From: Methylobacterium soli
GTDB taxonomy: Bacteria > Pseudomonadota > Alphaproteobacteria > Rhizobiales > Beijerinckiaceae
Direction of reading: 5' to 3'
Length of the DNA stretch: 64,000 nt
Assembly (NCBI RefSeq): GCF_008806385.1
Contig: NZ_VZZK01000025.1
Span: forward strand, 37,541 to 101,540
The position numbers and the translations under genes were made by a program. Positions within the stretch are counted from its first letter, which is position 1, and each line of letters begins with the position of its first letter. Of this stretch, positions 15,956-23,787 are shown piece after piece. The notes under the pieces are model-generated. The model was not told the DNA's origin. It saw only the letters and a program-made list of their open reading frames with translations, and did not search any database.

Positions 15956-17128
15956 TCAGGCCTCCGCGCCCGGCCCGTAGCCCACCGCCGCGCGCTTCTC
16001 GGCCCGGCTCAGGAAATCCGCCCCCTCCACCCGGCGCCAGAGGGATTCGCGCTCGGGCGCCAGCGCCTCGATGGCGTCGAGGTCGGGTTCGAGGCTCGCC
16101 GGCCCGAAGGCGGGTTCGAGCCAGTGGGCGATGGAATCGGCGGTGCGGCGCACCAGGGGGATCACGGTCTGCCGGTAGAAGGCGCGGTTCGCCTCGGCGT
16201 AATTGGCGTGGGTGTTGTCGCCGGCGAGGCCGAGCAGCAGGGGCGGCACCCCGAAGGCGAGGGCGATCTCGCGGGCGGAAGCGGCCTTGGCCTCGACGAA
16301 ATCCATGTCCTTCGGCGAGAGCGCGAGGGGCTTCCAGTCGAGCCCGCCTTCGAGGAGGAGGGGGCGCCCGGCATTGCCGGCCCCCTGGTAATTCGCCTCG
16401 AGCTCGCCCTTCAGCCGGCTGAACTGCGCCTCGCTCAGGGAGGCGCCCGCGGCGTTGGCGAAGACGAGGGCGCCCGAGGGGCGGGCGGCGTTGTCGAGGA
16501 GCGCCTTGTTCCAGGCGCCGGCCGCGTTGTGGATGTCGAGGGCCACCGCCGCCGCCTCCAGGGGCGGGAGCCCGGAATGGTCGTCGGTGGGGTGGAACAG
16601 GCTCAGATGCAGGATCGGCGGCACGCCCTCGCGGGTCTGGTCGAAGCGCAGGCTGCGATCGCCGACATTGTATTCGTAGGCGGCGGGCCAGCCGTCGGGG
16701 CCCGGCACCACCCGCATCCGGTCGGGGCGCAGGCCGTAGAGTTCGCGCGGCTGCCCGTCGAGGCTCACCGCCTCCAGATAGGCGTTGCCGGAGACCATCA
16801 GGTGCCCGTAGAGCGCCTCCATCAGCCGCATTCCGCCCTCGCGGGGGTTCGGGCGGGCCAGCAGTGCCGCGAGCGGCCGGGCGGCCTCGGCGGTGGGGCC
16901 GGTCAGGAACAGCGGCAGGGAGGCGGCGGCCTCGGCGACGAGGCGCACGCAGCGATGCACCACGGCGTTGCGCTGGAACCCCTCGCGGGCGAGCGCCGTC
17001 CCGTCCCGCGCCGTCCACACCGCCCGGCCATCGCCGGTGAACACGAAGGCCGGCCCCGCAAGCGGCGCCGCCTTGACGCGCGGCGCGTAGCCCGCCGCCC
17101 GCGCCAGCCGGGTGATGAGGTTCGGCAT
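15956..17128 (-). CDS. GTA portal protein (gp3)
   Basis: A 390-aa HK97-family portal. Family landmarks are FQRNAVVHRCVRLVAEAAAS near 55, LMEALYGHLMVSGNAYLEAV near 105, LRFDQTREGVPPILHLSLFH, and FVEAKAASAREIALAFGVPP followed by LLLGLAGDNTHANYAEANRA. It forms the dodecameric ring through which DNA is packed, docking terminase and adaptor. It starts with ATG 67 bp after the large terminase stop. Complete. Confidence 0.93.
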   Translation of the reverse strand: MPNLITRLARAAGYAPRVKAAPLAGPAFVFTGDGRAVWTARDGTALAREGFQRNAVVHRCVRLVAEAAASLPLFLTGPTAEAARPLAALLARPNPREGGMRLMEALYGHLMVSGNAYLEAVSLDGQPRELYGLRPDRMRVVPGPDGWPAAYEYNVGDRSLRFDQTREGVPPILHLSLFHPTDDHSGLPPLEAAAVALDIHNAAGAWNKALLDNAARPSGALVFANAAGASLSEAQFSRLKGELEANYQGAGNAGRPLLLEGGLDWKPLALSPKDMDFVEAKAASAREIALAFGVPPLLLGLAGDNTHANYAEANRAFYRQTVIPLVRRTADSIAHWLEPAFGPASLEPDLDAIEALAPERESLWRRVEGADFLSRAEKRAAVGYGPGAEA

Positions 17129-17195
17129 GGGGTGACCTTTCGCGAGTGAAGACGATGGCGCCTCTCCCGGCCGCGGGCGGCCCCGCGCCGGATCC

Positions 17196-18500
17196 CTAGA
17201 GCCGGCGGATCCGCGGCTCGGCGCCAGGGCGCAGCAGCAGGTGCGTCACAGCCCAGACCAGGGCGTCGAGGCGGTCCGGCGAGGCGCCGGAGGAGAGGCC
17301 CTCGGGCCCGAAATCGCACATCTCGTCCTCCAGCTCCGGCAGGGGCCCGACATGGTGGACGCGGCCCTGCGCGTAGAGCACCGAGACCGGCTCGGCGCGC
17401 AGGTACTTGCCCCGGGTCGCCCGCACCGGCGTGACCGGCACGCCGGCATCGATCTCGGCCAGCACCGCGCTCGCCATCTCGCCGCCCTGGTTCACCTCGA
17501 CCACGAGGCTGTCGGCCTGGAGCCGGTGGTAGAGGGCGAGCGCCGCCGAGGCCCAGGCCTGCGGGACGGCGCGCCTCAGGGTCGCGTCGGCCAGGACGTA
17601 GGCGTGGCTCCCGTCGCTGCCCACCGCCACGATCCCGCAGGCATCCGCCCGCGGCCCCGAACTCGCCGGGGGATCGATCGCCACGACGATCCTGCCGAGA
17701 TCCGGCGCCCGGTCGCGGCGCCCGGCCTCGAGGCCCGCGCGGGTCCAGAGGGCGTCGGCCCGGTCCTCGATCAGCTCGCCGTCGAGCTCCTGGCGCCCGA
17801 GCCGGGTGCCGGCGTAGCGGCCTACCACCGCCTCCAGGAAGGCGGGGGCGAGGTTTCCCGCGTTGTCGGCGGTGCGGGCCCGGCTCACCACCACCGCGGG
17901 GTCGGCGAGGAGGCGCCGGATCAGCGGAATCGGCCGCGGCGTCGTGGTCACGAGGTTGCGCGGATGGCGCCCGAGGCGCAGCCCGAATTGCAGCATGTCG
18001 TAGGTGGCCTCCGGGGTGCGCCACTTGGCGACCTCGTCCGACCAGGCCGCCCCGAACTGGGGGCCGCGCAGGGAATCGGGCTCCTCCGCCGAGAAGGCCA
18101 GCGCGAGGGCGCCGTTCGCCCACTCGACCCGGCGCCGGGAGGGGGACCAGCGCGGGGCTGAGCCCCGCCGCGGCAGTCCGAGGAGGCCGGACGGCCCCTC
18201 GATCATCACGTCGCGCACATCCGCGTAGGTCTCGCCCACGAGGGCGATCCGCCCCACCGGCTCGGCCGTGAAGGCGGGATCGCCCTGCGCCAGGGCGCTG
18301 ACCCACTCGGCCCCGGTCCGGGTCTTGCCGCAGCCGCGCCCCCCGATCACCGCCCAGGTGGTCCAGTCCGCTTGCGGGCAGGGCGGCAGCTGGTCGGCCC
18401 GGGCGAGGTGGAGCCAATCATGGGCGAGCGAGGCCAGGAGCGGGGCCGGCAGGCTCGCCAGGAAGGCCGGCATCCGGCCGCTCGCCTGCGAACGCCGCAT
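17196..18500 (-). CDS. GTA large terminase (gp2)
   Basis: A 434-aa packaging motor. The ATPase has a Walker A at about 52-60 (VIGGRGCGKTRTG) and an acidic motif in ALVGETYADVRDVM; the nuclease half includes IVVAIDPPASSGPRADACGI and VVEVNQGGEMASAVL. It would cut and pump host DNA headful by headful. The start is uncertain: ATG 18500 or ATG 18473 both lie inside the small terminase 3' end (overlap of about 55-80 bp), suggesting coupled translation. I give the longer. Confidence 0.9.
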   Translation of the reverse strand: MRRSQASGRMPAFLASLPAPLLASLAHDWLHLARADQLPPCPQADWTTWAVIGGRGCGKTRTGAEWVSALAQGDPAFTAEPVGRIALVGETYADVRDVMIEGPSGLLGLPRRGSAPRWSPSRRRVEWANGALALAFSAEEPDSLRGPQFGAAWSDEVAKWRTPEATYDMLQFGLRLGRHPRNLVTTTPRPIPLIRRLLADPAVVVSRARTADNAGNLAPAFLEAVVGRYAGTRLGRQELDGELIEDRADALWTRAGLEAGRRDRAPDLGRIVVAIDPPASSGPRADACGIVAVGSDGSHAYVLADATLRRAVPQAWASAALALYHRLQADSLVVEVNQGGEMASAVLAEIDAGVPVTPVRATRGKYLRAEPVSVLYAQGRVHHVGPLPELEDEMCDFGPEGLSSGASPDRLDALVWAVTHLLLRPGAEPRIRRL

Positions 18501-19176
18501 AGCGCCGCGCGATCTCCGCGCGCAGGGCGGGCAGATCGCCGGCAGCGGGGCCGCCTGGCGCGGATTCGTGCGCATCGCCATGGCCGCCTCCCGCAACATC
18601 GCCCGGCAGGAGGCCGCGCCCCTCGGCCAATTCCAGCTCGTCGAGCAGGCGCTTCAGCCCGCCGAGGTCGCGCAGGACCTTGGCCGAATCCGCCAATCCG
18701 GGGCTCTGGCCCTGGAGCGCCGCGTCGAGGCCGGCATCGAAGAGCGCGATCTGCCGGGCGACGTGGCCGCGCAGGGCCGCCCGCAGGCTCGGCCCATCCC
18801 GGGTGCGGCCGGGATCGGCGGGCGCGGGCGGCAACCCGGCCTTGCGGCGGCGCGGGGGAAGCCCGCAGGCCTTGAACAGGGAGCGCCCGCCGGACCGCGT
18901 CCCCCCGAGCGCCGCGGCCAGGTCGGCGAGGTCGATCGCGGGGTTGTGGTAGAGCCGGGCGAGAGCCGCCCGCCGCGTCTCCGGCCAGAGGGCCGGGTCG
19001 GCGGAGCGGGGCTTCGCGTAGATGGGCGGGCGCCAGCCGGCGCGGCGGTTCCAGCTGCTCACGGTGTTGGCCGGCACGCCGGTCTCGGCCGCGATCGACG
19101 CCATGGTGCGGTCGGTCCCGCACATCAGCCGCGCCACGGCCTCTTGGCGTTCCGGAGGATGGCCCGCCAGCGCCAT
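18418..19176 (-). CDS. GTA small terminase (gp1)
   Basis: The 252-aa product has an N-terminal helix-turn-helix of the GTA gp1/phage terminase type (TMASIAAETGVPANTVSSWN, RRAGWRPP) and a central helical region (LRAALRGHVARQIALFDAGL). In GTAs it binds DNA with little sequence specificity and feeds the large terminase. ATG 19176 is chosen because GGAGG lies 5-6 nt upstream. The longer frame reaches a TTG at 19251, but that TTG is part of a TTGACA promoter box. The 3' end overlaps the large terminase start. Confidence 0.85.
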   Translation of the reverse strand: MALAGHPPERQEAVARLMCGTDRTMASIAAETGVPANTVSSWNRRAGWRPPIYAKPRSADPALWPETRRAALARLYHNPAIDLADLAAALGGTRSGGRSLFKACGLPPRRRKAGLPPAPADPGRTRDGPSLRAALRGHVARQIALFDAGLDAALQGQSPGLADSAKVLRDLGGLKRLLDELELAEGRGLLPGDVAGGGHGDAHESAPGGPAAGDLPALRAEIARRYAAFAGERPDAGLPGEPAGPAPGLARP

Positions 19177-19222
19177 GACCGCCTCCGCCGCCCGTCTCGT
19201 CACACTTCTGGAGCGTGGGTCA

Positions 19223-19284
19223 TTGATAGCGAAGGAGCGTCGCGCTGTCAACCATAAAAACCTATGATCAGCTTTTATTCTGAT
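19223..19284 (-). promoter_or_regulatory. Sigma-70-type promoter of the GTA head genes, with A+T-rich upstream element
   Basis: On the minus strand TTGACA (19251-19246), a 17-bp spacer and TATCAA (19228-19223) form a near-consensus promoter 47 bp before the small terminase ATG. Just upstream is an A+T-rich stretch (19252-19280) like an UP element, and an inverted repeat ATCAG-N8-CTGAT (19267-19284) that could be a regulator site. Confidence 0.7.
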
Positions 19285-19395
19285 GTTTCGCCGACCGTTC
19301 GTGCCCGGCGCCAGGGGGCCGAAGCGGTGGCCCGGGCAGGGGCCGCGCCGGCCCGCTCCCCTTCGCGAGCCGGCCGGGTGCGCCGCGCCGTGCCC

Positions 19396-19647
19396 TCAGG
19401 CGGAGGGCTCGGCGAGGCGGTTTCGGTGGCGGGCCACGAGTTCGCGGACCGTCGGCGTCAGGGACGAGCGGACGGGCCAGGAATCGAGGGCGCCGGCGAG
19501 GTCCGCCGCCGCCTGGGACTGGGCGCTGAGCCCGTCGAAGCCGGCCAGGTAATCCCAGATGGCCCGGTCCGCCGCCTCGAGCCCGACCGGGTCGTCGGCC
19601 GCGATCAGGGCGTCGAGAGTCTGCAAGATGGTGTCGAGGGATGTCAT
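19396..19647 (-). CDS. Hypothetical 83-aa protein
   Basis: I do not recognise this protein. ATG 19647 starts MTSLDTILQTLDALIAADDP and the protein is mostly helical with many Asp/Ala/Leu, ending HRNRLAEPSA. No signal peptide, membrane segment or known motif is visible, and the ribosome site is weak. It lies between the GTA promoter and a divergent kinase-like gene. The frame stays open upstream to 19920, but that part is Arg/Pro-rich and looks non-coding. Could be spurious. Confidence 0.45.
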   Translation of the reverse strand: MTSLDTILQTLDALIAADDPVGLEAADRAIWDYLAGFDGLSAQSQAAADLAGALDSWPVRSSLTPTVRELVARHRNRLAEPSA

Positions 19648-19906
19648 GCGGCCGATATGGGGCGGGACGTCCGGGCCTTCCATGGGCGCGCCGCGTCGCG
19701 GACCGGACCCGCACGCATCGTCCGCAGGTCGTAACGATGGCGAAAGATACAACCTTGGATTTTTCCCGGGATCCCGGTTTTCGCTGCGCCGCGGCACTCT
19801 CATGAGCGGGTGCGGACGGCCCGCCGGAACGGCGTCCCACGCGGCACGTTGACCGGCGCCTGCATTGCGCACATCAGCCAGGGTCAAAGGGCGAATCGGG
19901 AGCACC

Positions 19907-20950
19907 ATGGCAGCGGACACACCATCGACCGGGACGACGCCGGGCCGCTTCGAGGTCGGAGATGCCTTCCGGCGCTTCGCCGATTTCGTCCCGCTGATGA
20001 TGTGGCGTGCCGATCAGAGCGGTCAGGTGGTCCATCACAACGAGTGCTGGCTCGCCTTCACCGGCCGCACCGCCGATGAGGAGATCGGCGAGGGCTGGCG
20101 ACGGGGCCTGCACCCGGATGATTTCGAGCGCCACGCCGCCCTGGTCGCCGACGCCTACGCGAGCCGCGCGCCCTTCGTGGTCGAGTTCCGCCTGCGTCGC
20201 CACGACGGCTCCTATCGCTGGCTCCTCGAGACCGGGCGCCCCCTCGAGGACGAGGGCGCGTTCCAGGGCTATCTCGGATCCTGCTTCGACATCACCGACC
20301 GCAAGCACGCCGAGGAGAATATCGAGAAGGCCCTGGTCGAGAAGGAGACCCTGCTCGCCGAGGTCTATCACCGGGTCCGCAACAACCTCCAGGTGATGGT
20401 GAGCCTGATCGGCCTCTACGGCCGGGCCGCCCCCGAGCTCTGCCGGGGCAGCTTCGAGGCTTTGGGCCAGCGGGTGCGGGCGATCGCCCTGGTGCAGCAG
20501 CACCTGCACGAGGCGCCCCACATCGCCTCGATCGACCTGCGCGACTACCTCCACCGCCTCGCCTCGGGCCTCGGCCAGCTGCGCCGGGCCGGCCGCATCG
20601 GCGTCACGGTGGGCGGGCGCGGCACCAGCTTCGTCGAGCCGCGCACCGCCAACGCCCTCGGCATGATCGTGGCCGAGATCGTGGCCGAATGCCTCGACGC
20701 CACCGCCGAGAGCGTGGCCTGCACCATCGCGATCGACATCGACGCGACGGCGGGCGGGCCGGTGCGCCTCAGCATCGTGTCGGGCGCGGGCGACGCGCCC
20801 GAATCGGGGCGCCCCAACGTGCCCAAGCTCGGGCCGCGTCTCATCGCCGCCTATGCGGCCCAGGCCGAGATCGCGGTGCGGGGCACGGCCACCCATGCCG
20901 ACCCGCTCGAACTGCAATTGCCCGAGACCCGGGGCGCCGCCGAAGGCTGA
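19907..20950 (+). CDS. PAS / HisKA_2 sensor kinase-like protein with degenerate ATPase domain
   Basis: A 347-aa soluble protein. Residues about 20-135 are a PAS domain (FADFVPLMMWRADQSGQVVH; GWRRGLHPDD; GSCFDITDRK). A HisKA_2 dimerisation/phosphoacceptor domain follows, with His155 in EVYHRVRNNLQVM. The C-terminal part sits where HATPase_c should be, but the usual NExxxNA motif reads AEIVAEC and the DDGxG box reads VSGAGDAP, so ATP binding is doubtful. It might be a phosphoacceptor or dimer partner without kinase activity. ATG 19907 has GGGAG 5 nt upstream. No response regulator is adjacent. Confidence 0.85.
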   Translation: MAADTPSTGTTPGRFEVGDAFRRFADFVPLMMWRADQSGQVVHHNECWLAFTGRTADEEIGEGWRRGLHPDDFERHAALVADAYASRAPFVVEFRLRRHDGSYRWLLETGRPLEDEGAFQGYLGSCFDITDRKHAEENIEKALVEKETLLAEVYHRVRNNLQVMVSLIGLYGRAAPELCRGSFEALGQRVRAIALVQQHLHEAPHIASIDLRDYLHRLASGLGQLRRAGRIGVTVGGRGTSFVEPRTANALGMIVAEIVAECLDATAESVACTIAIDIDATAGGPVRLSIVSGAGDAPESGRPNVPKLGPRLIAAYAAQAEIAVRGTATHADPLELQLPETRGAAEG

Positions 20951-21040
20951 GCCGAGCCCGGGCACGCGCGCCGATTCGCATCGCGGCCCGCGCGCCCCTA
21001 TATCCTGTCCCGACACTCCTTCGATCCTCACCGGCTGCCG

Positions 21041-21472
21041 ATGCTCCCTCCGATCGCGACCATCATCGAGAACTTCGAACTGATCGAGGACTGGGAAGAG
21101 CGCTACAGCTACGTGATGGAGCTCGGCCGCGCGATGGCGCCCCTGCCCGCCGACCGGCACAGCGAGGAGAACCGGGTGCATGGCTGCGAGAGCCAGGTCT
21201 GGCTCGATTCGCGCTTCGAGACCGGCGGCGAGCGGCCGCGGGTCCGCTTCCTCGGCGACAGCGATTCCAGCATCACCCGCGGCCTCGTGGCGATCATGAT
21301 CGCGATCTATGACGGGAAGGCCCCGGACGAGATCGTGGCGACCAACGGCCTCGACGTCTTCAAGCAGCTCGATTTCGGCAACCACATCAGCTCCAAGCGG
21401 GCGGGCGGCCTGCGCGCCATGAACGAGCGCATCCAGCGCGAGGCGCTGAGGCTCGCCGCCCCGGCGCAGTAG
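21041..21472 (+). CDS. sufE: SufE-family cysteine desulfurase activator
   Basis: The 143-aa length and sequence match SufE: IIENFELIEDWEERYSYVME at the N-terminus and the catalytic Cys49 in the HGCESQVW loop, then KRAGGLRAMNERI near the end. SufE accepts persulfide from SufS and passes it to the SufBCD scaffold for Fe-S cluster assembly. The rest of the suf operon is not in this window; stand-alone sufE genes are common in alphaproteobacteria. Starts at ATG 21041, 90 bp after the kinase-like gene; no strong ribosome site. Confidence 0.93.
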   Translation: MLPPIATIIENFELIEDWEERYSYVMELGRAMAPLPADRHSEENRVHGCESQVWLDSRFETGGERPRVRFLGDSDSSITRGLVAIMIAIYDGKAPDEIVATNGLDVFKQLDFGNHISSKRAGGLRAMNERIQREALRLAAPAQ

Positions 21473-21473
21473 G

Positions 21474-21489
21474 GGCGGGCGCACCCGCC
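21474..21489. terminator. Small hairpin between convergent sufE and DUF6456 genes
   Basis: GGCGGG-CGCA-CCCGCC lies directly after the sufE stop. The stem is short and without a U-tract, so it is only a possible terminator. Confidence 0.3.
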
Positions 21490-21507
21490 GCCGGCTTCCG
21501 CGCGGCC

Positions 21508-22372
21508 TCAGGCCCGCACCCGCCACAGCCGCGTGCGGGCGCGCTCCGGCCCCACCGCCTCGCGTTCCAGGCCGTAATGCTCGGCGAGGCGCCCCAGGGC
21601 GATGCGGGCCACGACCTTGGCGGAGCGGGCCGGCCAGCGCCGCTCCAGCTCGATCCGCTCCAGCCCCTTGAGGTGGCCGCAGAGGTCGAGGAGCAGGCTC
21701 GACAGGTCGCTGCCGACGGCATCGAGGGCGGCGCGCACCCGCTGGCGGGCGGACAGGATCGCGTCCGAGGCCGAGGCCGGATCGCGCGGGCCCGACCCGT
21801 CGACCCGCGGCGCCCCCCAATCCGTGCCCATCCGGGGCAGCATCATGGCGCTCGTCATGTCCCGCCGCAGCCGCTCGCCGGCCTCGTAGGCGGCGGCGTC
21901 GAGGAGCGGCGCGCCGTCGCGGCCCCGCCGCCGCGCCATCCAGGCGAGCGGGCTCTCGGCGGCGTCGCGCAGGCGCCCCGGGGCGCCGGGCTCCTCCGCA
22001 TCCGGCACGAGGTCGAGATGCTGGGCCAGGAACGCCGCCTCCGGGCCGAACGCGCGCGCGCCGCAGCCGGGCCTGCCCGGCGGCGCTGAGGGTGAGCCGG
22101 CCCCGCGGGCCCGGCTCGCGCAGGGCGAGGTCGGCCGCCACCAGGCTGTCGCCGCAGGAGGCCGGGAAGCGGCCGCCGCCGACCGAGACCCCGCCGCCGC
22201 CGCTGCGCAGCAGCAGGGTGTCGCCCTCGATCGGGTCCGGAAAGGCGTAGGCGCCCGAGGCGGCGAGGGCCGCGAGCAGGCGCAGGGCCTCGCGGGGCAA
22301 GGTCTCGCGGGGCAAAGTGGTCTCGGCAACCGAGGCGGGGAGGCGGGAACCGGATCTGGACTGTTTGTTCAT
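21508..22372 (-). pseudogene. DUF6456 domain protein, frameshifted
   Basis: The N-terminal frame from ATG 22372 (MNKQSRSGSR, then ALRLLAALAASGAYAFPDPI and LTLSAAGQARLRR) and the C-terminal frame (FGPEAAFLAQHLDLV through IALGRLAEHYGLEREAVGPE) make one DUF6456 protein of about 287 aa. They join at a CGCGCGCG run at 22051-22058, where one base is extra or two are missing. The conserved C-terminal domain itself is intact. DUF6456 proteins are alphaproteobacterial and presumed DNA-binding; function not established. A dinucleotide-run slip or a sequencing error are both plausible. Confidence 0.75.
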
Positions 22373-22475
22373 GATTTGTTCCGCAACGCAGACGCAACGG
22401 AGGTTGCGCCACGGAACCTGAGGTACCGGAAATCTATCCTAGATCAAGACTTGACGCCGTTTCCCCAGTGGAGCG

Positions 22476-22703
22476 TCACGCTGCTGCGGGTTGCGTCGGC
22501 GGGTGCTTCAGCACCTCGGAGATCTCCTCCTCCGACTTGCCCCGGACCGCGTAGCCCATGCGCTCCAGCCGGGCGATCAGCGGCGCGCTCTCCACGGCCG
22601 ACCGCGCCGCCCACTCGGCCAGGATCGCGTTGGTCTCGGCGAGGCCCTGCGTCGGCTCCTGAGGTTGGTTCTCCTGGGACTCGTTCTCCTGGCGTTGCTT
22701 CAT
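22476..22703 (-). CDS. Hypothetical 75-aa protein
   Basis: Not a family I can name. The N-terminal 20 residues are rich in Gln/Glu/Asn (ENESQENQPQEPTQG). A helical segment (LIARLERMGYAVRGKSEEEI, SEVLKHPP) fills the rest. The composition differs from that of shadow frames, and the ATG at 22703 lies 161 bp downstream of the mucR stop codon on the same strand. No motif or membrane segment is seen. Moderate confidence that it is real. Confidence 0.55.
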   Translation of the reverse strand: MKQRQENESQENQPQEPTQGLAETNAILAEWAARSAVESAPLIARLERMGYAVRGKSEEEISEVLKHPPTQPAAA

Positions 22704-22864
22704 GGCGGCCTCCGGATCAGCCGGGTTGCCCGCTCCGAGCCGCGGCCCAAAGCGGAGCGGTCACCTCCAGAGCATAATGAGGCAGGGCGCGGCCCGTTCC
22801 CCGGCGCAATGCGGCCCGGAGCCCGCCTTGCGGAGGCGCCCCGGGGCGATGCCGTTAGTCGGGA

Positions 22865-23299
22865 TCAGGCGGCTTCGTCGTAATCGCCGCTGCGGGTCTG
22901 GCCGAGACCGATCGCCTTGGCGAGGTCCGAGCGCGCCTTGGCGTAGTTCGGGGCGACCATCGGGTAATCCGGCGGCAGGCCCCACTTGGCCCGGTACTGC
23001 TCGGGGCTGAGATCGTACTTGGCGCGCAGGTGGCGCTTCAGCGACTTGAAGGTGCGCCCATCCTCGAGGCAGATGATGTGGTCGGCCGTCACCGACTTCT
23101 TCACCGGCACCGCGGGCTGCTGCGGGGCGGCCGCGGCCTTGGCCTCCGATTGCCCGCTGGCGATCTGCACGAGGGCCGCGTGGATGCGGCCGATCAGCTG
23201 CGCGAGCTCAGACGGGGGGACGGGATTGTTGCTGACATAGGCCGAGACAATGTCAGCCGCGAGTTCGATGTAATCGACCGCTTGGTCCGTATCGTTCAT
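22865..23299 (-). CDS. mucR: MucR/Ros-family transcriptional regulator
   Basis: A 144-aa protein with the Ros/MucR zinc finger: Cys77 in DHIICLEDGRTFKSLKRHL, His90, then LRAKYDLSPEQYRAKWGLP. The N-terminal helix (about 8-48) is the oligomerisation region. In rhizobia and brucellae MucR is an H-NS-like protein that binds A+T-rich DNA and represses exopolysaccharide, motility and virulence genes, and often itself. The region just upstream is unusually A+T-rich for this window, which fits autoregulation. Confidence 0.93.
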   Translation of the reverse strand: MNDTDQAVDYIELAADIVSAYVSNNPVPPSELAQLIGRIHAALVQIASGQSEAKAAAAPQQPAVPVKKSVTADHIICLEDGRTFKSLKRHLRAKYDLSPEQYRAKWGLPPDYPMVAPNYAKARSDLAKAIGLGQTRSGDYDEAA

Positions 23300-23787
23300 G
23301 ATTGGAAAGATTCCCTTGGCGCGGCGCAGGCATCGCGTTCCGAGCGTCAGGTACGGATCGTACCGCGGTCACTCTTTGTCCAGCGGACAGCCCCTGTAGC
23401 TTCCGCCTGCCTACCCGCAAGTGATATTCGAAGGGTGATGGCCCCTCCCACCACGACATCTCTCTAGGATATTCAGAATGCGCTCGCAAGACAGACCGGC
23501 TATGCATGGATACGTGAATTCAACTTTTCTGCACAATATTTCAATTTGACAAAAATGGACGGGCCACGCTTGCGGCCTGATTTGTCCAGTAGAGGCACTC
23601 TTAGGTTGTGCCGCCGGGTCGCGCCCTGTCCGCGCCAGGAGGGCCGGCGCGCGGATCTCTCCCGGGCGGGGATCGTCCGCGAAACCTCGGCGATCCGGCC
23701 GGGTGCCTTGCTCATTGGCCGCCCGCACGGCACATGCAGCCGACGGCGGCCCCGCGCCGCCCCCCGCTTCTCGAATGGAATCCGGCG
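23300..23787. other. Intergenic region between mucR and ptrB with an A+T-rich patch
   Basis: No gene is convincing here. The stretch 23500-23600 is markedly A+T-rich and contains a TTGACA (23546-23551, plus strand) without a good -10. It may hold the divergent promoters and a MucR-binding region. Confidence 0.4.

Noticed and set aside
19249..19251. TTG as start of the small terminase
   Set aside because: It is the first part of a TTGACA promoter box and has no ribosome site. ATG 19176 has GGAGG at good spacing.
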